Shown in pieces: positions 1-5,694 of a stretch of DNA of 15,243 bases; position 1 is the stretch's first letter; every line of letters starts with the position of its first letter. A program made the translations under genes and the position numbers. This DNA comes from an uncultured Mitsuokella sp. (GTDB lineage Bacteria; Bacillota; Negativicutes; Selenomonadales; Selenomonadaceae): contig CAAGMF010000268.1 of assembly GCA_900770895.1 (NCBI GenBank), positions 1 through 15,243 of the forward strand, written 5' to 3'. The notes beneath the pieces were generated by a model. It saw only the letters and a program-made list of their open reading frames with translations, did no database searches and had not been told where the DNA came from.

Positions 1-148
1 AGAAGGAGTTTTTCGGGTAACTATATGTTACCCGAAAGTCAAAAAGTCAACGGCTGAAAAGCCAGTAATGACGCGGTCTCCGAGGATCGGGGCCAAAATC
101 AGACACCCCCGAAAACGGCCTAAAACGGCCCAAAATCGCACTTCATAC

Positions 149-176
149 TTGACAAAGAACCCGCGTCATATATAAT
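149..176 (+). promoter_or_regulatory. Sigma-A-type promoter inside the inverted-repeat segment
   Basis: A perfect -35 box TTGACA (149-154) and a perfect -10 box TATAAT (171-176) are separated by 16 bp, one short of the optimum. Transcription would start near 183, which is the first base of the 18-bp hairpin in the right repeat arm. The promoter points out of the repeat-flanked segment toward the sigma-factor gene. If the segment inverts, this promoter would instead face left, out of the window. Confidence 0.7.
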
Positions 177-182
177 AAAAAC

Positions 183-223
183 AGGAGTTTTTCGGGTAAC
201 ATATAGTTACCCGAAAAACTCCT
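183..223 (+). repeat. Perfect 18-bp stem-loop at the right repeat arm
   Basis: Bases 183-200 (aggagtttttcgggtaac) pair perfectly with 206-223 around the loop atata (201-205). TTCTTTTC follows, so it could act as a weak terminator. Because the upstream promoter should start transcripts at about 183, the RNA would begin with this stem, which could instead protect the 5' end. It could also serve as a palindromic recombinase site. The structure is seen directly; the role is not decided. Confidence 0.75.
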
Positions 224-235
224 TCTTTTCTAATC

Positions 236-284
236 CGCAATGGTAGTTATAACTTACATTTTGGCATTTACAACTATCACTGCG
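236..284. repeat. Imperfect inverted repeat upstream of the sigma-factor promoter
   Basis: Bases 236-252 pair with 268-284 over 17 positions with two A-C mismatches and one G-T wobble, around a 15-nt spacer. It sits about 30 bp upstream of the -35 box at 316, where an activator or repressor could bind. The flanking DNA is AT-rich, so chance pairing is possible. Confidence 0.4.
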
Positions 285-315
285 AATTTTTTTGAATTAT
301 TTCTTCAAAAAGTGC

Positions 316-344
316 TTGCATTTAGTTCGGCTTTGCACTATAAT
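316..344 (+). promoter_or_regulatory. Strong sigma-A-type promoter for the sigma-factor gene
   Basis: The -35 box TTGCAT (316-321) and a perfect -10 box TATAAT (339-344) are 17 bp apart. The expected start is near 351, leaving a leader of about 55 nt before the ATG at 406. This is the closest promoter to the sigma gene and does not depend on the inverted-repeat segment. Confidence 0.7.
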
Positions 345-405
345 GGCTCTTGTCAGGTTAATCACCTATAAATGTTCAATATAGTTGCCATTAGGAGGTT
401 TTACT

Positions 406-1032
406 ATGTTTAGATTCATGTCGAATTCTGTCCTCGGCAAGGATGCAGAGGATGCGCTGGTTGCACAGGCAGCGCAGGATGATGGTGCGGCTATGACGGA
501 GCTGCTGGAGCGCTATGAGGGGCTCATCGCACGTGCGGTGCGCCATATCTTCCGGTGCTCGCCGGATCTCTGGCAGGATGCACGCTCGGTCGCGGTCATC
601 GCTTTCATCCAGGCAGTACGTGACTATGAGGCGGCGCCGCAGTCGCATTTCGCGGCTCTGGCCCGCTCGCGGGTGCGTACTGCCCTCGTGGATATGCTGC
701 GCCATGAGCGTCATGAGGCTGAGCATGCTGCTGTCCATCCGGATCAGATGGAGCTCGATGGCGACTGCTGGGAGCTCATCGGCGGTGCTGATGCCGCGGA
801 GCATGGTCCGGAGCAGGTCGCGGTGGCTCATGATATCGTCACTCGGGCGATGCATATGCTGACGGACCGTGAGCGTGAGCTGCTGCAGCTGATCTATCTC
901 TGCGATATGACGCAGGATGATGTCTGCGCTCGTCTGCAGGTGTCGGCTGCTTCGCTGAGCCGCACGAAGAAACGTCTGCTGAAGAAGATCCGTCAGGCTA
1001 TGGGTGGATTCATCAGTGGTATCCTGTTCTAA
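406..1032 (+). CDS. RNA polymerase sigma factor, sigma-70 family
   Basis: A 208-residue protein with the two conserved blocks of small sigma-70-family factors. Region 2 spans about residues 28-103: a helical start (ELLERYEGLIARAV), then QDARSVAVIAFIQAVRDYE, ending in RVRTALVDMLRHERHE, as in SigH/SigI-like factors. Region 4 spans about residues 152-197: LTDRERELLQLIYL followed by the helix-turn-helix DDVCARLQVSAASLSRTKKR that should read -35 boxes. A His/Glu/Asp-rich linker (about 101-140) joins them. The start is ATG 406, because AGGAGG (393-398) lies 7 nt upstream; a TTG at 385 in the same frame precedes that site. No anti-sigma gene is adjacent, and two hairpin terminators make it monocistronic. 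The sequence does not show which genes it controls. Sigma-family membership is fairly sure, the subclass is not. Confidence 0.8.
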   Translation: MFRFMSNSVLGKDAEDALVAQAAQDDGAAMTELLERYEGLIARAVRHIFRCSPDLWQDARSVAVIAFIQAVRDYEAAPQSHFAALARSRVRTALVDMLRHERHEAEHAAVHPDQMELDGDCWELIGGADAAEHGPEQVAVAHDIVTRAMHMLTDRERELLQLIYLCDMTQDDVCARLQVSAASLSRTKKRLLKKIRQAMGGFISGILF

Positions 1033-1055
1033 GACTCGGGGATGAGTCTTTTTTT
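1031..1055 (+). terminator. Rho-independent terminator of the sigma-factor gene
   Basis: A 7-bp stem AAGACTC/GAGTCTT around the loop GGGGAT is followed by a T run ending at 1055. It begins inside the stop codon of the sigma gene. Confidence 0.85.
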
Positions 1056-1071
1056 ATTGGCTGCGCATAGC

Positions 1072-1110
1072 AAAAGAGCTGTGGACGATGGTTGTCCACA
1101 GCTCTTTTTT
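1072..1110. terminator. Second, probably bidirectional, terminator
   Basis: A perfect 15-bp stem (1072-1086 with 1094-1108) around a 7-nt loop is flanked by A and T runs, so it can stop transcription from either side. It lies between the sigma gene and the convergent guaB and probably backs up the first terminator while insulating against antisense transcripts. Confidence 0.8.
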
Positions 1111-1122
1111 AGTTACGAATAT

Positions 1123-1345
1123 TTGGTGGGCCGATTGGCGTTACGGCTCGAGTTGTTTTTAGAAGCTCGCCACCCCCACCACCGCTAGCGCGGTCCTCCT
1201 CCCCCAAAGGGGGATGCTTGGTGGGGGGCCGATTTGGCGTTTAGGCTCGAGTTGTTTTTGGAAGCTCGCCACTTCATCCGTCTCCCGGCTACGCCGGGAG
1301 CCACCTTCCTCAGAGAGGAAGGCTTGTTGGGGCGCCTCGAGCTTC
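1123..1345. repeat. Two tandem units of a cloverleaf-forming intergenic repeat
   Basis: The 316-bp gap between the sigma gene and guaB is filled by two terminators and this repeat. Unit 1 (1123-1218) and unit 2 (1219-1324) share a start of about 50 bp (TTGGTGGG..CCGATT, then GGCTCGAGTTGTTTTT, then GAAGCTCGCCA), followed by a variable half with two hairpins each. Unit 1 has ACCGC/GCGGT (1181-1194) and CCCCC/GGGGG (1201-1213), enclosed by CCCCCACCA/TGGTGGGGG (1173-1181 with 1219-1227). Unit 2 has CTCCCGGC/GCCGGGAG (1282-1300) and CCTTCCTC/GAGGAAGG (1304-1322), enclosed by GAAGCTCG/CGAGCTTC (1261-1268 with 1338-1345). A third unit seems to start at 1325 and breaks off. Similar small hairpin repeats are scattered in Firmicutes genomes (recalled, not searched). 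The unit 2 fold may also help end guaB transcripts. Confidence 0.75.
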
Positions 1346-1348
1346 AGG

Positions 1349-2854
1349 TTAGTTGCGGCCGAACTGGTCTTTCAGGATTACGTCGTGGGAGCCGCCCTCG
1401 ACGATCGAGGTGGCCGAGACGAGGGTGAGTTTCGCTTTGTCGCGGAACTCCGGCAGCGTAATCGCGCCGCAGTTGCACATGGTGGAGCGCATCTTTGCGA
1501 GCGAGATGCGGACGTTGTCCTTCAGCGGGCCGGCATAAGGTACGAACGAATCGACCCCCTCCTCGAACGACAGCTTGCGGTCGCCGCCGAGGTCGTAGCG
1601 CTGCCAGTTGCGCGCGCGGTTCGAGCCCTCGCCCCAGTACTCTTTGTAGTACGTGCCATTGACCTTGACCTTGTCCGTCGGGCTCTCATCGAAGCGGGCG
1701 AAATAGCGGCCCAGCATGATGAAGTCGGCGCCCATAGCCAGGGCCAGCGTCATATGGTAGTCGTGCACGATGCCGCCGTCCGAGCAGACCGGGACATAGA
1801 TGCCGGTCTCTTTGTAGTACTCATCGCGGGCGCGGCAGACATCGATGAGGGCCGTCGCCTGGCCACGGCCGATGCCCTTCGTCTCACGCGTGATGCAGAT
1901 GGAGCCGCCGCCGATGCCGACCTTGACGAAGTCTGCTCCGGCCTCAGCCAGGAAGCGGAAGCCCTCGCCATCGACGACATTGCCGGCACCGACCTTCACA
2001 TCAGGTCCGAAATTCTCGTGGATGTATTTCAGCGTGATGCGCTGCCACTCGGAGAAGCCCTCCGAGGAGTCGATGCAGAGCACATCAGCACCGGCCTTCA
2101 GCAGGGCCGGCACACGCTCCGCATAGTCGCGCGTATTGATACCGGCACCGACGAGGTAGCACTTGTTCTCATCGGTCAGCTCGAGCGCGTTCTCCTTGTT
2201 GTCCGTGTAGTCCTTGCGGAATACCATGTAGCGCAGACGCTGGTTCTTGTCTACGAGCGGCAGCATGTTCAGCTTGTTCTCCCAGATCAGGTCGTTGGCC
2301 TGCGACAGCGTCGTCGTCTCAGCGTCAGCATAGACGAGCTTGTCGAACGGCGTCATGAACTCGCTGGCCTGCGTGTCGAGGCTCATGCGCGATATGCGGT
2401 AGTCACGGCTCGTTACGATACCGAGCAGCTTGCCATTCGGCGTACCATCCTCGGTAACAGCCATCGTGGAATGACTGGTGCGCTGCAGGAGGTTCAGGAT
2501 TTCTCCGAGCGTCGTGGTGGGCTTTATATTGGAATCACTGCTGACGAAGCCAGACTTGTAATGCTTTACACGAGCGACCATGGCTGCCTCTTCCTCGACG
2601 GACTGCGAGCCATAGATGAAGGAAATACCGCCTTCTTTGGCCAGAGCGATGGCCAGCTTGTCATTGGAGACCGACTGCATGATTGCTGAAACCAGAGGAA
2701 TATTCAGCGTTATGGCCGGCTTTTCACCCTTTTTGTACTTTACCAGCGGCGTGGCCAACGACACGTTATTAGGAATGCATTTGTCCGATGAGTAACCCGG
2801 TACGAGCAGATACTCTCCAAAAGTGTGCGATGGTTCCTTGAAAAAGAATGCCAA
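1349..2854 (-). CDS. guaB: IMP dehydrogenase (Tritrichomonas foetus-like type)
   Basis: A 501-residue inosine-5'-monophosphate dehydrogenase, which oxidises IMP to XMP with NAD+, the committed step to guanine nucleotides in the cytosol. A TIM barrel is interrupted by two CBS domains (about 105-155 and 165-220). Visible motifs: IDSSEGFSEW (261-270), GAGN (289-292), the catalytic loop GIGGGSICITRE with nucleophile Cys320, the phosphate-binding SDGG (358-361), and the flap KEYWGEGS...NWQRYDLGG with the Arg419-Tyr420 base dyad. Length and sequence match the recalled T. foetus enzyme (503 aa, Cys319, Arg418/Tyr419) far better than the usual bacterial GPGSICTTR form. The start is TTG 2854, with GAAGGGG 5 nt upstream; the N-terminus MAFFFKEPSHTF aligns with that protein. 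The gene is monocistronic, divergent from the glycosylase gene, and has its own promoter. Confidence 0.95.
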   Translation of the reverse strand: MAFFFKEPSHTFGEYLLVPGYSSDKCIPNNVSLATPLVKYKKGEKPAITLNIPLVSAIMQSVSNDKLAIALAKEGGISFIYGSQSVEEEAAMVARVKHYKSGFVSSDSNIKPTTTLGEILNLLQRTSHSTMAVTEDGTPNGKLLGIVTSRDYRISRMSLDTQASEFMTPFDKLVYADAETTTLSQANDLIWENKLNMLPLVDKNQRLRYMVFRKDYTDNKENALELTDENKCYLVGAGINTRDYAERVPALLKAGADVLCIDSSEGFSEWQRITLKYIHENFGPDVKVGAGNVVDGEGFRFLAEAGADFVKVGIGGGSICITRETKGIGRGQATALIDVCRARDEYYKETGIYVPVCSDGGIVHDYHMTLALAMGADFIMLGRYFARFDESPTDKVKVNGTYYKEYWGEGSNRARNWQRYDLGGDRKLSFEEGVDSFVPYAGPLKDNVRISLAKMRSTMCNCGAITLPEFRDKAKLTLVSATSIVEGGSHDVILKDQFGRN

Positions 2855-2931
2855 CTTAACCCCTTCTTTCGTAGTAGATCCAATCCATCATACATAGCCA
2901 TATACCACAGCTTCTATGTATATTGTTATAG

Positions 2932-2960
2932 AGTTTACACCAAATAAAAGTGGCTGTCAA
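2932..2960 (-). promoter_or_regulatory. guaB promoter
   Basis: Read on the minus strand, TTGACA (2960-2955) and TAAACT (2937-2932) are 17 bp apart. The start would be near 2925, giving a leader of about 70 nt. The -10 box overlaps one copy of the direct repeat GTTTACACCA (2933-2942); the other copy lies at 2986-2995. No guanine or xanthine riboswitch fold was recognised in the leader. Confidence 0.6.
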
Positions 2961-3016
2961 TGAGCCCGGATAATTTTCTCAACCGGTTTACACCACGCGA
3001 AAATCTACGCAGGAAC

Positions 3017-3059
3017 TTGCAACATTGTGATTCGTGATGTACCATGAAATAGGTACATC
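3017..3059 (+). promoter_or_regulatory. Candidate promoter with overlapping operator dyad
   Basis: TTGCAA (3017-3022) and TACCAT (3040-3045) are 17 bp apart and point to the glycosylase gene. A perfect 8-bp dyad, GATGTACC (3036-3043) and GGTACATC (3052-3059) with an 8-nt spacer, overlaps the -10 box and the expected start point, as a repressor operator would. It does not resemble the Firmicutes LexA box CGAAC-N4-GTTCG. The dyad is seen; its function is inferred. Confidence 0.45.
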
Positions 3060-3087
3060 TATTCATCCGTAAAGAGAGGTCATGAAC

Positions 3088-3630
3088 ATGTCGGAAACAA
3101 GCTCCAGCGCAAGTGAAGATTTCTGCACCGGCTTCGCGCCCAACATCGATGAGGACTGCCATACGCTGATCCTGGGCTCCATGCCCAGCGTCGCCTCGCT
3201 CGGACAGAATCAGTACTATGCCCATCCGCAGAACCGGTTCTGGCCGCTCATGACGTCCCTGCTGCGCGGCAAGGCGGCTCAGGTACCCACGGACTATCCG
3301 GAGCGTCTGGCCATGCTGCTCGAGAATCATATCGCGCTCTGGGACAGCATCGCCGTCTGCGAGCGCCACGGCAGCCTGGACTCCGCGATCAAGCACGAGC
3401 AGGGCAATGATTTCACGGCCCTGCTGGCCCGCTACCCCGCCATCCGTACGATATGCTTCAACGGCAATAAATCATTTGCCTGCTTCAAGAAGTACAACCG
3501 CGCACTGCTCGACAGTCCGGCGGTCACCTTCCATAAGCTGCCGTCGACGAGTCCTGCCAACGCCCGCTGGCGTCTGGATGACCTCGAGGCCTGCTGGGGC
3601 AAGGTCATTATCCCTGCCCACCCTCTCTGA
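3088..3630 (+). CDS. DNA-deoxyinosine (hypoxanthine) glycosylase, UDG superfamily
   Basis: A 180-residue base-excision-repair enzyme of the uracil-DNA glycosylase superfamily, most like family 6 hypoxanthine-DNA glycosylase, which cuts the base from deoxyinosine left by adenine deamination or dITP incorporation. Visible motifs: LILGSMPSVASL (27-38, the motif 1 loop), QYYAHPQNRFWPLM (42-55, typical of the Mug/HDG branch), ALWDSIAVCERHGSLDSAI (83-101), CFNGNKSF (123-130) and the C-terminal LPSTSPAN (151-158, the DNA-intercalation loop region). ATG 3088 is preferred because GAGAGG (3074-3079) lies 8 nt upstream; ATG 3082, two codons earlier, would be only 2 nt from it. The gene ends in a terminator shared with tRNA-Ala and is divergent from guaB. 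A G:T/U mismatch (Mug-like) specificity is an alternative. Confidence 0.85.
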   Translation: MSETSSSASEDFCTGFAPNIDEDCHTLILGSMPSVASLGQNQYYAHPQNRFWPLMTSLLRGKAAQVPTDYPERLAMLLENHIALWDSIAVCERHGSLDSAIKHEQGNDFTALLARYPAIRTICFNGNKSFACFKKYNRALLDSPAVTFHKLPSTSPANARWRLDDLEACWGKVIIPAHPL

Positions 3631-3702
3631 TATAAATATAGCAATTCACAATTTCTCAGTCAAGAATTTTCCCGCGATATAGGAAAAAGGCATATCAATA
3701 TA

Positions 3703-3750
3703 CAAAATAGGACCAGAAAGAATTCTACGATTCTTTCTGATCCTTTGTTT
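3703..3750. terminator. Bidirectional terminator between glycosylase gene and tRNA-Ala
   Basis: A 14-bp stem (3710-3723 with 3730-3743, one wobble pair) closes a 6-nt loop. On the minus strand it is followed by TATTTT (end of the tRNA transcript), on the plus strand by TTTGTTT (end of the glycosylase transcript). It serves two convergent units. Confidence 0.75.
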
Positions 3751-3754
3751 ACAA

Positions 3755-3830
3755 TGGTGGAGACAAGGAGGATCGAACTCCTGACCTCATGCATGCCATG
3801 CATGCGCTCTCCCAGCTGAGCTATGCCCCC
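3755..3830 (-). tRNA. tRNA-Ala (anticodon GGC)
   Basis: A 76-nt tRNA read from 3830 to 3755. The acceptor stem GGGGGCA pairs with TGTCTCC (two G-T wobbles), the D arm contains TAGCTCAGCTGGGAGAGC, and the anticodon stem CATGC/GCATG closes the loop ATGGCAT with anticodon GGC (plus-strand bases 3795-3797). The T arm reads AGGAGTTCGATCCTCCT and CCA is encoded. It should decode GCC and GCU alanine codons. It has its own promoter upstream and a terminator right behind it. Confidence 0.97.
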
Positions 3831-3874
3831 GATTTTCTTTTTGTTCCCGGCGTTCCGCGCCGTCAACATGTAAT

Positions 3875-3903
3875 ACTATACAGCATAAACAGTATCTTGT
3901 CAA
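3875..3903 (-). promoter_or_regulatory. tRNA-Ala promoter
   Basis: On the minus strand, a perfect TTGACA (3903-3898) and TATAGT (3880-3875) are 17 bp apart. The start would be near 3868, leaving a leader of about 38 nt with a small GGCG/CGCC hairpin. It lies just behind the stop codon of cobC. Confidence 0.75.
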
Positions 3904-3925
3904 CACTTTTTTCTAGATTTCTTAT

Positions 3926-4567
3926 TTATTTTTTCCAATCCCCCAGCGGCAGCGGTTCCTGGAGATGGGCCGTGCTGTTCATGAGCTCTATGGTGTAGAA
4001 TCCATCCTCATACGTCACGATGTTCACTGCCGTATTGAACTGGCGTATGCTCCATACATATTGAAGCGGTATATGCAGCATGGCGGACAGCATCGTCCGG
4101 ATGACGGCTCCATGGGCGAATACGGCTATCGTCTTCCCCTGCATACCATCAGCTGTCACGAGCTCGTTCAGGCGCTTCATCGCCCGCTGCTGCACCGCTG
4201 CGAATGTCTCCCCATGCGGGATATCCATCTGGTCCGGATGGCGGAGGAAGTTCGCCATGGCCTCCGGCCAGCCCTGGACGATCTCGTCGTAGGTCAGCCC
4301 CTCCCAGTCACCAAAGCTGAGCTCCCGGAAGGCAGCATCCGTATGGACCTCGAGCCCGAAGCGGGCCGCTACCTTTTCCGCCGTCGTACGCGCCCGGCTC
4401 AGATCGCTCGAATATATGATATCGATATGGTCCAGCGGGAACCCGGCTGCCAGCTTGTCAGCCTGCTCCAGCCCGGTGGCGGATAGCGGTACATCGGACT
4501 GTCCCTGATAGCGGCCAGTGCTGTTCCACTCGGTCTGGCCATGACGCACCAACACGATCTTTATCAA
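3926..4567 (-). CDS. cobC: Alpha-ribazole phosphatase / histidine phosphatase family
   Basis: A 213-residue histidine phosphatase of the phosphoglycerate-mutase superfamily. In cobalamin synthesis CobC removes the 5'-phosphate from alpha-ribazole phosphate or from adenosylcobalamin 5'-phosphate, completing the lower loop. The RHG motif lies in LVRHGQTEWN (6-15, phospho-acceptor His9). Other catalytic residues visible are Arg58 in SSDLSRARTTAE, Glu82 in FRELSFGDWEG and His152 in AHGAVIRTML. Length is close to Salmonella CobC. The start is TTG 4567, inside the cobD stop (TTGA overlap) and preceded by GGAGA, so translation is coupled to cobD. It is the last gene of the operon; without this context the family alone would not separate it from other small phosphatases. 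Confidence 0.88.
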   Translation of the reverse strand: MIKIVLVRHGQTEWNSTGRYQGQSDVPLSATGLEQADKLAAGFPLDHIDIIYSSDLSRARTTAEKVAARFGLEVHTDAAFRELSFGDWEGLTYDEIVQGWPEAMANFLRHPDQMDIPHGETFAAVQQRAMKRLNELVTADGMQGKTIAVFAHGAVIRTMLSAMLHIPLQYVWSIRQFNTAVNIVTYEDGFYTIELMNSTAHLQEPLPLGDWKK

Positions 4568-5694
4568 ATTTTCTCCATCTCCCTAAGTGTATCTTCCAAT
4601 GCGAATATGAGCTTCATGCGCTTCTGACTGTCCGTGACGGCCAGCCGCAGGTAGCTCTCGCCATCGAGGCCCGGATAGTTCGCACAGTCGCGCACGAGGA
4701 TGCCTTTCTGCCGCAGGGCGGCCGTCAGGGCACCGCTATGGCGATGCGGCACCGTGACATCGGCATTCATATTCAGGAATACGAAATTCACGCTCGGCTC
4801 ATAAACCCGCATGCCCGGCAGCTCGCTGATACTCATAGCCAGCAGCAGTGCCTCACGCCGCACGCCGTCCTGCATCTCCCGGATCAGCCCCGGCCTAGCC
4901 GTCATCAGCTCCAGAGCGGCGGTTCCCGCCGCCTGAGCCAGCAAGTTCACATTCCATACATCCTTGCCGGCCAGGAGGCGCCCCATGAGCTCCGGAGCCG
5001 CTACGCCGAAGCCGAGCCGCAGCCCCGGCAGGGCAAAGAATTTCGTCAGCGAATGCAGGACGAGCAGATGCGGATGGTCCGCCACGAGCCCGGCCACCGT
5101 ATAGCGCTCGCTGTCGGGCCGGAAATCCAGGAACGACTCATCCATGATCAGCCATGTCCCCGTCTCCTCGGCCCGGTCGATCAGCGGCAGCAGCTGCTCA
5201 CGGGTCATGAGCACGCCTGTAGGATTATTCGGATTGCCCAGCATGAGGCAGTCCGCTGTGGTCATGGCGTCCCGGAGACGCTCTACATCGGGCCGGAATG
5301 CCTCGCTTTCCTGCAGCGGCTCGTATACCACCTCGGCTCCGGCGGCCAGCGCGGCCCGCTCGTAGTCATTGAACGACGGCACCGGCAGCAGGACGCGCCG
5401 CGGCCGGACGACATGCGCGAACAGATAGAGCAGCTCGGCCCCGCCATTGCAGGGCAGCACGCTGTCATAAGGCACCGCGTAGCAGCTACTTATGGCCTGG
5501 CGCAGACGGGCCGCCTCGGTATCGGGATAATGTACGAGCCCGTCGATATTATCGGTTATAGCCCGCCGTACCTCGGGCAGGATTCCCCGCGGATTGATAT
5601 TCGCGGAAAAATCCAGCCATTCCGTCACTCCGTCCGGCAGCTCGCGATATACATCACCACCATGCGCGAAACGTGGCATCTCATCCATCGGCAT
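4564..5694 (-). CDS. cobD: L-threonine-O-3-phosphate decarboxylase
   Basis: A 376-residue PLP enzyme (fold type I, aminotransferase class I/II-like) that converts L-threonine phosphate to (R)-1-amino-2-propanol O-phosphate, the linker between corrin ring and nucleotide loop. Motifs: the N-terminal HGGDVYRE (11-18) and DFSANINPRG (28-37) typical of CobD, GGAELLYL (84-91), GNPNNPTG (153-160), MDESFLDF (184-191), and the PLP lysine Lys218 in LHSLTKFFALPGLRLG. ATG 5694 is chosen: AGGAGG (5704-5699) sits 4 nt upstream and the N-terminus MPMDEMPRFAHGG is family-like; ATG 5688 (10 nt from the site) is an alternative. The frame stays open upstream to 5787 but that part is inside cbiA. It overlaps the cbiA end by 14 nt and cobC by 4 nt. 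Its substrate comes from PduX and its product goes to CbiB. Confidence 0.93.
   Translation of the reverse strand: MPMDEMPRFAHGGDVYRELPDGVTEWLDFSANINPRGILPEVRRAITDNIDGLVHYPDTEAARLRQAISSCYAVPYDSVLPCNGGAELLYLFAHVVRPRRVLLPVPSFNDYERAALAAGAEVVYEPLQESEAFRPDVERLRDAMTTADCLMLGNPNNPTGVLMTREQLLPLIDRAEETGTWLIMDESFLDFRPDSERYTVAGLVADHPHLLVLHSLTKFFALPGLRLGFGVAAPELMGRLLAGKDVWNVNLLAQAAGTAALELMTARPGLIREMQDGVRREALLLAMSISELPGMRVYEPSVNFVFLNMNADVTVPHRHSGALTAALRQKGILVRDCANYPGLDGESYLRLAVTDSQKRMKLIFALEDTLREMEKI

Larger units (their letters stand above)
1..226. repeat. 37-bp perfect inverted repeat flanking a promoter-bearing segment
   Basis: Bases 1-37 are the exact reverse complement of bases 190-226, and between them lie 152 bp (38-189). 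Each arm is itself largely self-complementary: 11 bp of stem (TTTCGGGTAAC/GTTACCCGAAA) around a 5-nt loop, TATAT in the left arm and ATATA in the right arm, so the loops also match the inverted orientation. The interior carries a right-facing promoter (149-176), a tandem 10-mer ending AAAACGGCC (111-130) and a 9-bp inverted pair ATGACGCGG (68-76)/CCGCGTCAT (161-169). No coding region is seen in 1-405. The left arm begins at base 1, so the repeat may extend further left. The layout fits an invertible promoter switch or a small MITE-like element; a fold-back assembly artefact at a contig end is also possible. The repeat is certain, its role is inferred. Confidence 0.85.

Noticed and set aside
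1..226. CRISPR-like repeats
   Set aside because: Only two copies, inverted to each other, with one long spacer; no cas gene nearby.
385..405. TTG start for the sigma factor
   Set aside because: The strong AGGAGG at 393-398 lies behind it and fits ATG 406.
1214..2689. Long plus-strand open frame (491 codons) opposite guaB
   Set aside because: It is antisense to a clear IMP dehydrogenase, has no recognisable domain, and arises from the codon bias of GC-rich DNA.
2935..3396. Minus-strand frame (153 codons) opposite the glycosylase
   Set aside because: It overlaps the guaB promoter and the glycosylase gene and has no recognisable features.
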